From the NCBI RefSeq assembly GCF_001638985.1, contig NW_017265134.1:4114695-4178694 (forward strand): a stretch of 64,000 nucleotides of DNA. The letters are read 5' to 3'. Origin of the DNA: Phycomyces blakesleeanus NRRL 1555(-) (Eukaryota > Mucoromycota > Mucoromycetes > Mucorales > Phycomycetaceae). Below are positions 35,411 to 47,129 of the stretch, one piece after another. Position numbers and translations under genes: made by a program. A model generated the notes under the pieces. It had not been told where the DNA came from and did no database searches. It saw nothing but the letters and a program-made list of their open reading frames with translations. Each line of letters opens with the position of its first letter. The first letter of the stretch is position 1.

Positions 35411-37435
35411 TTAGGGCTTGAACACCAAACAATGGCCATCATCGGAAGCAGTTACGATTGTCTGACCATCACTACAAAAAAAAGGGGGAAGAAGAATAGA
35501 AATAAATAAATATATATATATATATATTGTTTGGTTTTTCTTACCTTGAGGCAGCGATATCAAGAATGGTATCACGATGTCCACTCCATGTCTTCAAGCA
35601 CTGGCCAGTACGAACATCCCAGAGTTTGGCCTTCTTATCAACAGAGCATGAAATAAGCAGGTAAGAGTTACGAATGAACTGTACTTTGACGATGGCGTCC
35701 TTATAAACACAAACACAAAAGACATGTTAATATCTGTCTACAAAACAGAATAGAAGGGAGATAAATTAAATGGCTTACATCGTGAGACAAGGTGTGGCGA
35801 AGACGCTGGGTCTGGACATCCCAGATAGAGATGTTACCATCTACTGAACCAGTGGCAGCCAAAGGAAGACTATATAGAGCAGAAAATATCATGATTACAG
35901 TTAATACACCTCCCTTTATTCTTTTTATAACCATTTAATTAACACTTACACATCACAGAATGAGATTGTCTCGACAGAGTCAGTGTGATTCTCAAGGGCA
36001 GTGACAATCTGATCAAAGTATAGATAAAAGAAAAGAAAAGAAAGTCATTAAAATCTCTCTCTCTCCTCTTTGTGTGTGTGTGTGTGTTACACTATAGCCA
36101 AGTATTTAACACAGTCTTCTATACCAACAATACTTACGTTTCCATTAAGGATGTTAATCAAACGAGCCTTTCCATCCATGCTTCCGGTGATAGCAAGAGT
36201 GCTGTCCTTGTTGACAGCGACAGCAGTAATAGGCTCACCATGGAAACGGTTGTCATCACTGGTGAGACGAATTTCGGCAACAGCAGTCTTGGGATCCCAA
36301 ACAATGCAGGTCATATCCTCAGAAACGGACACAATCTTCTTACCATCCGGAGTGAAGCAGCCACTGGTGACAGGAGCAGCATGGCCAGTAAAGATGTTCA
36401 TAAACTTGCCACTTGGCACTGTAGACCAAAACCAAAAATAAAAAATAAAAAAATGAAAATATAGGTTAAATGTCTTTTTTTTTTTTAAAAAAAAAAGAAA
36501 AAAACTCCCACCCCATGTTGTATGAATACTTACTTGCCCACATCCACAAAGTACCGTCTGAAGCACCAGCCAAAAGAATGTTACCCTTGGGATGCCAGTT
36601 GATCCACTAAGATATATATATATATATATATAATAAAGTCATAAAAATACAATGTTATGATTATCATCAGTATTCTTGTTTTCTTTTGCCTTGTCTTTTA
36701 TCAAAAGCTTTCTACTATAACTAGATAGCCTTCTAGTAGTACTAGTCGGTGTGTATTAAGCAAACTTACAATAATATCATCAGGACCTTCGACAGCAGTG
36801 CAGAATTCACCGGTCATGGTCTTCCAGACACGGACCTTGCCATCCATACCAGCCGAGGCAACATAATCACCGTCGACGCTAAAGGCAACGGCAGTAACCG
36901 AGTCGGTATGGCCATCCAATTCAAATACTTTCTCGCCGGTGTCTGAGCGCCAAAGGTAACCCTTGTCATCACCACCACCACTTGCGACAATTGTACCATC
37001 CTTGGGGTGGATAGCGACAGCATAGACAGGTTCTATTATATATAACATACACAACATATGTGTTCATTTATTTAATGATCCGACAACCAAAAGATATATA
37101 TATATATATATACATACCTCCGTGATCAAAGAAACCCTGAACAGAGTCGTCGGCAAGTTCCATGACATTTTCGTCATCAGCAGAGGGTCTCATTTCATAT
37201 CCCTCGAGAGGATTCTCTTGACCTTCGGCATATTCACCCTCATCGTCGTCATCCATAGGCTCATAACCCTCGGCATCGTCTACTTCGAGAATATCGTCCT
37301 GAGTAAGATATTCTTCATCAATCGCGTCTTCCTGATCGTGACTATGGTCGTGATCGTGATCATGATCATGAGCGTGATCATGAGAATGATCGTGGTTATG
37401 GTTGTGGTTGTGGTTGTGCTGTTTTAATACAAAAA

Positions 37436-37483
<48 letters not shown>

Positions 37484-37565
37484 TTCTTATTAAAAAAAAG
37501 TTTGTCTTGTTTGTCTAAAACTTGTTTCTTGTAGCTATTATTTTTACCTCTTGAGGGGCAGACAT
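35411..37565 (-). CDS. SQT1: SQT1/AAMP-type WD40 protein (ribosome assembly)
   Basis: WD40 propeller of the Sqt1/AAMP family. Yeast Sqt1 chaperones ribosomal protein uL16 (Rpl10) for 60S assembly. Nine exons: 37565-37548, 37418-37118, 37032-36770, 36606-36534, 36418-36138, 36008-35950, 35869-35779, 35699-35545 and 35471-35411. All junctions use GT...AG and keep phase, giving 1302 nt and 433 residues, close to Sqt1 (431) and AAMP (434). Residues 1-106 are a charged leader. It has a perfect His-X alternation of 14 histidines at residues 7-34, then an acidic stretch with D-D-D-D-E-G-E-Y. From about residue 107 WD repeats follow (V-A-S-G-G-G-D-D-K-G-Y-L-W, A-S-A-G-M-D-G-K-V-R-V-W, A-A-T-G-S-V-D-G-N-I-S-I-W, S-C-S-V-D-K-K-A-K-L-W-D). 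Intron 1 holds an (ATT)n run. Gene structure is by eye and the assignment is strong. Confidence 0.92.
37437..37483. repeat. (ATT)n microsatellite in SQT1 intron 1
   Basis: About 15 trinucleotide units between exons 1 and 2 of the WD40 gene. Confidence 0.9.
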
Positions 37566-40500
37566 GACTATTGATTATGCGGCTCTGTTACTGTGGAAAG
37601 AAAAGAAAAAAAAAAAAAAGACAATTTTTTTTTTCTTCTTCTTCACTGCGGGAATTGTTTTTTTTTTTATTTTATATAATTTCTCCTTCTTTTTTTTAGT
37701 TTCCATTTTGGGATATAGTTTTTTTTTTTTTCTATAGGCCGAAGTTCTGGATAGTTCTCTGTGAATTGTATTATAAATGAAGTTTGAAATCAAATCATTC
37801 TTATAGACAAGACTCGCAATTAATTCATTCAAAAGTACAAACTTATTATGAATCTTTATCAATAAATAAATAGTAGGCTATGGTGTATATTATTTAGAAT
37901 ATACACACAGTAAAACTCAAGTTGCCAGACCTGTTCATATAATCTGTTTTATATATATATATATAAGAAAAGAAGGAAAAGACTATATGTGACTGCCAAT
38001 CAAAGAATAAGGCAGAAAGAAAAGTTTAAATGATTAGAGTAAGATTTGTCAGATATCTCTACTGGACACAAAATTAGTTCACAAATTAGCAATGCTTATT
38101 AATACATTTGCCATGGAATATTAAACAGTAATGTATAAAGCCATATATATATATCTATACGGTACTGTCATTATTTTGGGTGTACTAAGCATCTCGTAAT
38201 CTTACTCATGTTTTCAATTTACCAACATTCTACAGCTTTGATTTCCTGTCAGAAATATATATGAAGTGTTTTGGATCAAATATTCCAAGAAAGGTACTCT
38301 CTCTTTTTTTTTTACAACTTTTTGTCTTGACTCCCTTTGTTTTACACCCAAACAAAATAGATATTTTCTTTCTTTTGACCACACCTTATTTATTTTTGCA
38401 GAACATCTTCTTACAAGTCAATCGAGTATATTTAATACACTCTAAGAGTCATAGTTCAAGAGAGAAAACTGTTTAAAAGACAACTATCAAGAACTAAAGA
38501 AATCTAACGGTCATTTATCTGGTGAGAGTGTATAATTGTTTATTATGAATAAAATTATAGTAAGTACCAAATAATTACAAAATCTCAGATGTGTAGATGT
38601 GTTATTGACGATTAGTAAATGATGACAGAGGTCTTGGTAAGCCAAGTATTTAATCAAGGCATCCCTATCTTGGAGTCTTTGTATGATACAATTTATATAA
38701 ATGTCTTTTAGTCTCTCGATGCAGAATCACAGTAGTAAAATAATGTATGTATGTATATATTAATCTATACGAGCAATGATTATGACATTGATATTATCAT
38801 ATAAAATGCAATTAGTTGTGCGTATTATGAACTTGCAGATTAGACAATAGAACAACAGTAGATGAGGACTTTAATTCAAATCTTCCAGACTTACTTTCAT
38901 ATGCAGTAGTAAGCGATATCCATTTACAGCAATTAGAGTCTATATGCTCATCATTTAGTATACCAGTAGAAATATATGAAAGATTTTAATACCACACTTA
39001 TATATATATATATATATATAGCTTGAAATTTTCTTGAAGTGGTTGTCCAGTAAAACAAAATGCTGATTAATGACTAGATATATATTTGTTGTCATCCTTT
39101 GCTGGGTGACACAACAGCTGCTTTTTGTTGTTTCTTGGGTAACAAACCAAAGAAGAAGAAGAAGAAGAAGAATAAAAATGCTTCCGTGCAGTCCCGGAAT
39201 ATGAGTAATGTCTCGGAAACATACATATATACATATATATATCATATAGCTGCGGAATACATTGAACACTTTTAATACTCTTTAACACCCAATATATTGA
39301 GGGTTATTAGATTTGACTATTCATTGATAACCTACTTGAACTTAATCTAATAATTATATATAAAAAAAACAAGGGTACTCGAATCATATAGAGGCTTATG
39401 ATCGCAATATTTAAAGAAAATGAGTACACTACTTTTAAAGTTTTGCCAAAAGTTTATATGTCTATGATTCTATAAATATTGATGATATTGCATCAATTCC
39501 AATCAAAGAAAGTGACTTTTAAAGATCAATGTTGAGGCTACTATATATATATATATATATGTATGTGTTTAGAAAACTATCCAAAAATTCTTTGTTCAAC
39601 CTTGGTTGTATTTGAACAAGCATAAGCTAAGCTTATTTTAAACACGATCCAGCAAGAGTTAGGTATCTAATACTATTATTTTGCTTATAAAGTTACAAAA
39701 AATTGCCATTTTCTATCATAAATCAGCACAAGAATATGTTGATCTCCCAAGGCTTATCTACTTGCATCACATTAGACCTAATATATATACACAAAGTTCT
39801 GGATGTGTTTGTATATTAATATTTGGATAATTTTGCATACTCGACCTTGTAGTTTGAGAATAATAATAATAATAATAATAAATAAATAAATAAATAAATA
39901 AAAAGGGAATATAGACGCCTTTATGCTATGTGTAAGAACAATTTTTCTATAGATCTATAATTTCTATATATGGAAAGTGACTATAATATTCTTTAATACA
40001 TTTTCCAAAACCTCGATTGTCCCTCATACTCCGCCACAAATGAGAGGGAGGGAGATAAAATAATAATTAATAATAATTTATCCATCAATTGCCTGCACTA
40101 TACAATTAGCCGACTGTCCATAGAGCAAAGAACATTTTCTTTAGATCATTATTATTATTGTTGTTAAATAGATATTCTATATAAATAATTATGATCTCAT
40201 GAATTGAACGATGGTCATGTTGGGTACCTAAGCCCTTTTTCAATATTTACATACATATATATATATATATAGCTTATGTATGTATAAATGCATATTGTAT
40301 CTTTACAATTCATCTGTCAGTGGATTGGTGCCACAATTTCGTATCAATCAGCATGACCCATAAATATTTGTTTTGATTATCAAACTTACTTTACACAATG
40401 CACACCCATTGTGTTTAATTATCGTCATTATAAGTATTACAATTACTACTACCTTTTATTGAATTCTTATTTGAAAACAATAATGATCCAGTCAAGTACA

Positions 40501-41121
40501 AATCTAAAGGTATAGTTCTTTCGTTTAACTTTAAGATCCAGTACAAAAAAGAAAAGCCAATACAGATACATAAATATACATGAACATGAACATGAAAATG
40601 TACATGCACATTCATCTATAAATCTATTGATAATAAAATTCTTGTCTTTTTACCTATAGAAAGAAAGAAACCGACAAACTATTATTTTAACAAAAGAAGG
40701 CAATTCCCACACTTTTTTTTGGCGCCATTGTGACCTCTTTAATATGCAAAGAATATATATAAAAAGGAAAATAATTATTTTACTTTTGACTCATAAAAAG
40801 AAACCCCCATCCCCCCTTCCAATATTACACACACACGCATACACCCAAGTACTCTCTTATGTGAGACAAACCAGAAAACCCAAAAAAATAATAAAAAAAG
40901 CTCCATTTTAATCACATCTCTTATTTTATTTTATTTTTTTCAGGACAGCTTTACGGACTGGCGTGTGACTGACAAATACTTCCCTTATTTGGAAAGTCTT
41001 TTTTTTTATTGTCAATTAATCCAAAAATAATAATATACAATAAAAAAAAACAAAAAACTAGTAACCTATCTTATTATTCTTATTGACCTTAAGATCACTT
41101 GAGCATTCATAAAGAAAAGAA
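37566..41121. other. 3.5-kb AT-rich intergenic region
   Basis: SQT1 promoter on the left and the zinc-finger gene promoter on the right. In between are several (TA)n runs (near 37950, 38143, 39001, 39543 and 40252), (AAT)n/(AAAT)n near 39861-39901, and (GAA)n near 39152. The open frames are short and lack motifs. No RNA gene was recognised. Confidence 0.65.
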
Positions 41122-42089
41122 ATGATCTTACCCCGCATTATCCAGTCTACTCGTCTCCTGACTCAATCTGTCACAACCAATGTACAGTTGGTTTCCAAGG
41201 TATAAACTAACAAACCAAAAAAAAAGATACAACGAAAGAAAGAATGTCATATTTTTTTTTTTAAAAAAAAAGAATAATACTATTTATCAGTTCCAATCGA
41301 AACTTTACTTATTGTTGCTCATGTCTTTTTTTTTTCTTTAAAAAAATATACTATTAGTTGCCAATGTCATCAGCTGGTATGATCATTGCTCGCACTCATT
41401 TCACCGATCGTCCTTCAAGATTTGGTTCTGGAGATCGTGAAGGTGGAAAATTCTCGTCCGATCGTGAAAGATCTTCCCCTGATCGTGGAGATCGTCCTCC
41501 TCGCCGTGATTATGGCGATCGTTCTTCTTCTTCAGGATGGAGATCCGATGGTGGAGATCGTGCTCCCCGTCGTGATTATGGCGATCGTGAGTCCAGAGGA
41601 TCTTACTCTTCTTCTGATCGTCCTCCTCGCCGTGACTTTGGTGACCGTAATGACCGCGGTGATCGTGGTGATCGTGGTAGCCGTGAGCCCAGAGAATACA
41701 GTGACCGTCCTCCTCGCCGTTCCTACGGTGACCGCCAGCCAAGAGAATACAACGGTCGTCAGCCTAGAGCATACGGAAGCGGCGGAGACCGTGCCCCTAG
41801 AAGAGAGGGTGGCAGTGATGGCAGCAAGAACTTCCGTCCTGGAGACTGGGTTTGCACCAACTGCTCATTCCACAACTTCTCGCGCCAAAAGACTTGCTTT
41901 GAATGCTCCCAACCTCCCACAAACAGCCAGCGTGAGGTCAAGTTGGGCGATTGGGTTTGCGGTGAGTGCAATTTTTACAACTTTTCCCGTCAGACTAGCT
42001 GCAAATCATGCGACCATACCAAGCCAGTAGGAACATCAGTATCAGCACCAGCACCAGCATCAACACCATCATCATCATCATCCGAATAA
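41122..42089 (+). CDS. Two-finger RanBP2-type zinc-finger protein with GDR-rich region
   Basis: Predicted RNA-binding protein, 269 residues. Exon 1 (41122-41199) encodes 26 residues. The intron is 41200-41357 (GTATAA...ATTAG) and exon 2 is 41358-42089. The first ~36 residues have Arg/Lys and hydroxylated residues and no acidic residue, like a mitochondrial presequence. Residues ~40-165 are low-complexity, rich in Arg, Asp, Gly and Ser, with D-R-P-P-R-R-D-Y-G-D-R units. Two RanBP2-type fingers follow. Finger 1 has Cys192, 195, 206 and 209 (G-D-W-V-C-T-N-C), and finger 2 has Cys227, 230, 241 and 244. Both keep the W and N-F-S-R-Q positions typical of single-stranded RNA-binding members. A Ser/Ala/Pro tail ends it. 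If the first exon were missed, translation from the Met in exon 2 would remove the putative presequence. Targeting is inference. Confidence 0.87.
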
Positions 42090-42754
42090 TTTAATTGTCA
42101 TAGTCAATTATGATTCTCTTTTTTCTTGAATTTTGTACAAATGCCTATTCATTTTTACCCCAAAAAAAAACATATAAATGTATAAAGATACTCTTTTTTT
42201 TATTTTTTTATTTTTTTTTGGCATGGTAAAACAAGTGTTGTGTATATTAAGAAATGGAAAAGGGAGAAGGGGAAAAAGAAGGGGGAAATGATAAGGATTT
42301 GAAGGATTTGAAGGACTTGAAGGACATGAAGGACATGAAGGATTAAAAGGGCAAAGAGAGGAAAGAGAGAAAAGTCAAAAAGTCAAAAAGTCAAGACAAG
42401 AAAGGTTAAAGAGGTGGGGGGTTAGTATGGTGGTTTGACAATTAATTGATGATTAATGTGATGTGTGATGGTGGGTATTTTTTTTTTTTGCTTTGTTTTG
42501 TTTGTATAGGTTTTTCTTTTTTTTTCTTTCTTTATTCTGCTTAATGAAATAAGTCTATTTTACATCCAGACCAATCATAAGATAGCGGGTAGGTGGGGTA
42601 GACGATACGATACGATACGATACGACACGATACACACACATACACTAGATACTTCCACGTCACCTGGTACCATTAAATATACATATTATAATCATAAAGT
42701 CAAATATATAAAAATGTGTGTGTGATTTCCTTTTGCTCAAGTATAAAGAGTCCT

Positions 42755-42792
<38 letters not shown>

Positions 42793-43047
42793 TTTCTTCT
42801 TAAACCTATCTATACATCTTTGCCTACCTGTCTATCTATTGTACATATTCATTCACTTGGCTGCTTACATTTACTTACTTCTTTTCAATCAATCAATCAA
42901 TCAATCAATTTATATTATATTATATTTATTTATTTATTTTATTATAGAGTTTTATTAGGCGGCATGGGAGCTTGCTACTAAGCACCACCAAAACCAAAAC
43001 CAAAACCAAAAAAAAAAAAAAAAACATAGAAGTATAAGAATCAGAAT
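42090..43047. other. Intergenic region with several simple repeats
   Basis: Holds a degenerate 9-bp repeat AAGGA(C/T)(T/A)TG near 42295-42345, (GATAC)n near 42606-42634, (CTTT)n near 42759-42795, (AATC)n near 42888-42910 and an AACCAA run just before the next gene. No gene was seen. Confidence 0.75.
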
Positions 43048-44820
43048 ATGCTTCGTCCAGCAAAGATCTTTGCGTCCTTTCACCAGCTGCGGCATTACAT
43101 ACACAATCGTGTGAGCGAGCTGGTGCATCCAATCGTCAAGGTCGCCCCAACCCCAATCCAATGGAAACCACCCTCAGGTCCACCTACAGCAGTGTCAGGA
43201 GTACCGGCTCCACACACAACCGGCACAACAAATACAACGACGGCAACAGCAAGTATCAAATTATTGCTAGCCAATCAAGAGCACCAGAAACTACTTTTTG
43301 TGCTCCAACAGCAATTCCCAATCGTCAAGATATTCTCAGCTCCATTCCATCGCCCCTGTCCAGTGTCGTTTACAAGAGCCACGACCCAGCAGAACCTTGG
43401 CCTCTATTATCAAACTCAGTTTCGTCGAACCATCACATCCTTTTCTTCTGGTACTCACAGTGGCACACCCGTCACATTCTCATGCGGATTTCCCCGTACA
43501 GCCACAGTCGGTTATGCGCGAGTGCCTTTTGCGGCCCGCCAGTTCTCTACCGCCAAATCCCCGTTAATGGTATTCCAGGGCCCCACCACAACAACTACAA
43601 CCAACACAACTGCTCAGCAGGCCAATACGGTGTTTAGTCATGTATCTTCTCGAATCTTCTCTCCGATCGGATCCAAATTAGGTCCAGCAAAAGACGAAAA
43701 TGATCCTAATGATAAAGCCAAAAGTGATTCTCAAGACAATTCTACCTCTGGTTCTGGATCTGTTTTCAAAAACAGCATCAATGGTTTGAATGGCCGTAGT
43801 AAATCAGTCAAGGAACATTACCATCAGAAGGAGCCCCTGGAGGCCTACAACCGTCTTGCTCGCCATGAGATAAAGGGAATCTACGACCTTGTGTTTTCGC
43901 CTGTCCAGAAGCATGCGGCTGGTCTTGTGCGTCGTGAATCTGTCAGTCGGATCCGACACTGTCCTCCTGCTCCTCAAAAGAGTTTTACGCCTTACGATTA
44001 CATCTGCCACCAGGATTTCACAGTCCAGTCGACAGGGCTTGCCAAACGGTTCTTACACCCCCGACAATGTCAGAGGACAAAAGAACCTCCTGATCCCCGG
44101 CACGTCTTCAGGGGTACCGATCCGCCAGATCACCACCACAATCAACAACAACAACAACAAAATCACCATCGCAACAATAATTACAATAACAGAAATTATA
44201 ATTATTCTGTCTATATTTCTATACCCCTCGATTCTATTCAGATGACAGATTGGGAAGTCGAGTCACTCTCGGTGTCCATAAAATCGATTGCCTCCCTTTG
44301 CTCGCATTATCAACATCTGCTTTCTCTCCTACATCGTTTATACCGCCACGCGGATTTTGAGAGTCAGCTTCAAGGTTCTGAACTCAAATTGTACTTTCCA
44401 TCCAGAGTATTACAGATTGATGACAGTACGGAATTCAAGATAAACAGAAACAGAAACAGTACCAATATCAATAGCAATATCAATCCTAACTATAGCCATC
44501 AAAACAGTCGTCATACTCTGGTTGACATTGCACGGCATTGGTTACGGTCTGTAGATCTTGATCCGGAAGATAACAATGCACGTTTTGTTGTCAAGCAGAC
44601 AGACCCCCAGAAAGAAAAAGAAAAAGAAAAAGAAGAAGAAGTGTATGACGAGACTTATTTTCAACAACAAGAAAAAGAATATGATCATGGTGATTATCAT
44701 CGGTATGATAAAAAGGCTATGGGACCAGAGTACTTTAGGGGTATCCAGCAGTTTCTGGATCATGTAGATGATCTTATTGAGACCGGACCAGCGTTTGGAC
44801 CTTCGTTTGGGCAACATTAA
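43048..44820 (+). CDS. Unrecognised 590-residue protein with presequence-like N-terminus
   Basis: Single-exon ORF, ATG at 43048 to TAA at 44818-44820, with AATAAA at about 44850. Family not recognised. Residues 1-25 are rich in Arg, His and Lys with hydrophobic residues and only one acid (Glu24), which could be a mitochondrial presequence. A second such block, A-R-Q-F-S-T-A-K-S-P-L, lies near residues 162-172. Residues ~45-70 and ~178-195 are Thr-rich. A compact segment near 271-325 (R-L-A-R-H-E-I-K-G-I-Y-D-L-V-F-S-P) looks conserved in style. Residues ~361-388 are a His/Gln/Asn tract coded by CAA/AAC runs. Residues ~520-535 are a Lys-Glu tract. The C-terminus (Y-F-R-G-I-Q-Q-F-L-D-H-V-D-D-L-I) resembles a helix. 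The length of open frame in AT-rich DNA, and GC-richer codons, support a real gene. Confidence 0.8.
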   Translation: MLRPAKIFASFHQLRHYIHNRVSELVHPIVKVAPTPIQWKPPSGPPTAVSGVPAPHTTGTTNTTTATASIKLLLANQEHQKLLFVLQQQFPIVKIFSAPFHRPCPVSFTRATTQQNLGLYYQTQFRRTITSFSSGTHSGTPVTFSCGFPRTATVGYARVPFAARQFSTAKSPLMVFQGPTTTTTTNTTAQQANTVFSHVSSRIFSPIGSKLGPAKDENDPNDKAKSDSQDNSTSGSGSVFKNSINGLNGRSKSVKEHYHQKEPLEAYNRLARHEIKGIYDLVFSPVQKHAAGLVRRESVSRIRHCPPAPQKSFTPYDYICHQDFTVQSTGLAKRFLHPRQCQRTKEPPDPRHVFRGTDPPDHHHNQQQQQQNHHRNNNYNNRNYNYSVYISIPLDSIQMTDWEVESLSVSIKSIASLCSHYQHLLSLLHRLYRHADFESQLQGSELKLYFPSRVLQIDDSTEFKINRNRNSTNINSNINPNYSHQNSRHTLVDIARHWLRSVDLDPEDNNARFVVKQTDPQKEKEKEKEEEVYDETYFQQQEKEYDHGDYHRYDKKAMGPEYFRGIQQFLDHVDDLIETGPAFGPSFGQH

Positions 44821-45473
44821 AACATAAAAGAAAAGAAAAAAAAAAGATAAATAAAGCCATTCAATATAAATATGATATATGATATTCATTTCTTTCTTGT
44901 ATCTTAAAATGTGTGCCATAAACTTTATCTTAATCTTTATGTGCTGTATATAGATACAATGTACATATTTATTCAAAGTACAAAAGAAGAAGAAAAGAGA
45001 GATAAAGTTTTGTAGACAATGATGAATATCTAAAATACACAGAAACTCAAATATAATTCTATATTTCTTCCTATACCTACTATACCTTTATATATACATC
45101 AGTCTCAATCAAATCAACAAAAAATAATAATAATAATATTTGTTAGTGATCAATGCCATAAGCCTGTTTTAGACGTATTGAAATGTGTGCAAGATATATA
45201 CATATATATATGTATAATATAATATAATATAATATAAAAGAGGGTGATGAGGATAAAGAGGTAGGAGGGTAGTGAAGTGAAGGTCAAAGATTTATATAAA
45301 TATAAATATATATATATATATAAAGAAAAATAAAGAATTTATCTGTTTGTTTGTAAGGGGGATGTGATGCAATGCGATAAGAAATAAAGAAAAAATTGAT
45401 TGATTGATTGGTTGATAGATAGATAGATAGATAGATAGAGCGATAGTGAGAAATGAGATGAATATAAAATAAA
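44821..45473. other. Intergenic region between convergent genes
   Basis: 3' flanks of the 590-residue gene and the PAQR gene. Has (AATAT)n near 45215-45235, (TA)n near 45303, and GATA/GATT repeats near 45400-45438. No gene was seen. Confidence 0.7.
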
Positions 45474-46757
45474 TTAGGCGCCCTTGAGTAGGCATCCATA
45501 GGTGTATCGGTTGGCATAGAAATTAAGCGAGGCTAGGTAATGGAACTAAATAAAATAAAATTGTTAATCTAATCAGTCTTGAGATTTTATATATATAAAA
45601 AGAATCATTTTATACTTACAAAGATACCAAGGCAAACAAAGATGTGCCAAATAGCATGGCTTGTCATACCCGCAAAATCAAATCGACCAGGGTACATTTT
45701 TTCTGGAAAACGGTTGACATCTAATTGTCATTAAATATATATATATATATATATATTTTAAAAAAAAAGTTAATAACCCCAAGATTTTCATACAACTAAC
45801 TTACTATACTTAAATACAATATCACCACTTACAGATACAGACTCCAAATACATACATGGCCACACTAACTGCAGCCAGCTTAAGGAATGACCATGTTGGG
45901 CCAAAGCCGTTCATCAAAAAGAGATGAAACACCGGCACACTGCTCGAGATAGCCATGGACAGAAAGACGGCAATGCGCAACGGACGGTACTCTCGGGTAT
46001 CCCAGCATTTGAGGAATGGAGTAAAGATACCAATAGAACCAACAATGCTCGTAAAAACCATGTAGCGTGCTTGGATGGACGGCTTGCAATAGAAACCATA
46101 ATATTCGGTTACCAGGACCGAAGCCGTGATCAAAAAGGCAATCCCCATGTAGTCGAGTGTGGCTGTGAATGATTTGACTGTGTGACGAGAGTGGCAAATA
46201 AAAGTGTGATAGATCGAAGAGCAAAAAAGGCATTTCAGGGCAGACAGACAAAATGTCATAAAGATTGTCCGGTCATTAAATGAAGCACCCGGGAAATGGC
46301 TCTAATAATATAAATAAATAATAAAAATTTATATATATATAAGGTTGGAGTCAACCCCGACTATCAATAACCTCTTTATATGTATTTATATGTATGCTCA
46401 TGTAAGATGTACCATGTGTATTTATCTATACATTTCTTTCTTTTTCTTAATTTGTATTGCTTACATGGAAACCATAGACACTTAGGCATGCAAAGAAGAT
46501 AAAGCCTAATAAATGACTCCAGATATTCATCGTTTCATTATGGATCATAAAAATTGACCTCAAGCAAGCTCTACTACTTTGATAGAATCGATACCTATAA
46601 TATCATTGATTAATAATTTTTTTTTTAAAAAAAAAAGTAAGATATAATAAATCATTGGATTATTAATCATTTTAAACACACATAATAAAGTAAAGTAAAG
46701 TAAAGGAAAGGAAAGGGAAGGGGGGTTGAAAGATAGAGAGGGAGATGTATAATGACT

Positions 46758-46789
<32 letters not shown>

Positions 46790-47129
46790 TTACACACCCT
46801 GAATGAACATATTCGTTCTCCTGCCACTCTGCAGGTAATTCATGAAATTGAAGTAATCGATGTGCTCCAACTAGAGCTGCCTTTGCTGTATCCCAGGTCT
46901 CAGTGACCTGGTCGTCCATATAGCGAAGGAATCCTGTAGTATCCGCATCCTCAATCTCCTTAATCTTCGAGTTGACACTGGCTATTAGGTGAGAGGCGAG
47001 GACGGGACGACAAGGCAGAGAGGTTGAGTGAGACCGAGTACGTTGATGAGGGTGAGTGAGCGTACCAGCCATGGAAGTCGTAACCGCAAAGGACTGAGAG
47101 TGGCGACGAGGAAGAGAGGCTGGATACAT
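45474..47129 (-). CDS. PAQR/AdipoR-Izh family seven-helix membrane protein
   Basis: Progestin/adipoQ-receptor family protein. In fungi, Izh members influence zinc and sterol homeostasis. Five exons: 47129-46798, 46594-46465, 46301-45833, 45720-45620 and 45545-45474. All phases agree, giving 367 residues. The first donor is GTGTGT, the others GTAAG. Residues 1-110 are a cytosolic leader with E-L-P-A-E-W-Q-E-N-E-Y-V-H-S-G. Motif A is S-I-F-M-I-H-N-E-T-M-N-I-W-S-H-L (124-139). Motif B is S-S-I-Y-H-T-F-I-C-H-S (182-192) followed by L-D-Y-M-G-I. Motif C is S-H-A-I-W-H (331-336). His186, His332 and His336 match the zinc ligands of adiponectin receptors. Several hydrophobic segments between these motifs fit seven helices. 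Start alternatives are Met1 (47129) or a Met about 20 residues on. Substrate or ligand cannot be told from sequence. Confidence 0.92.
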
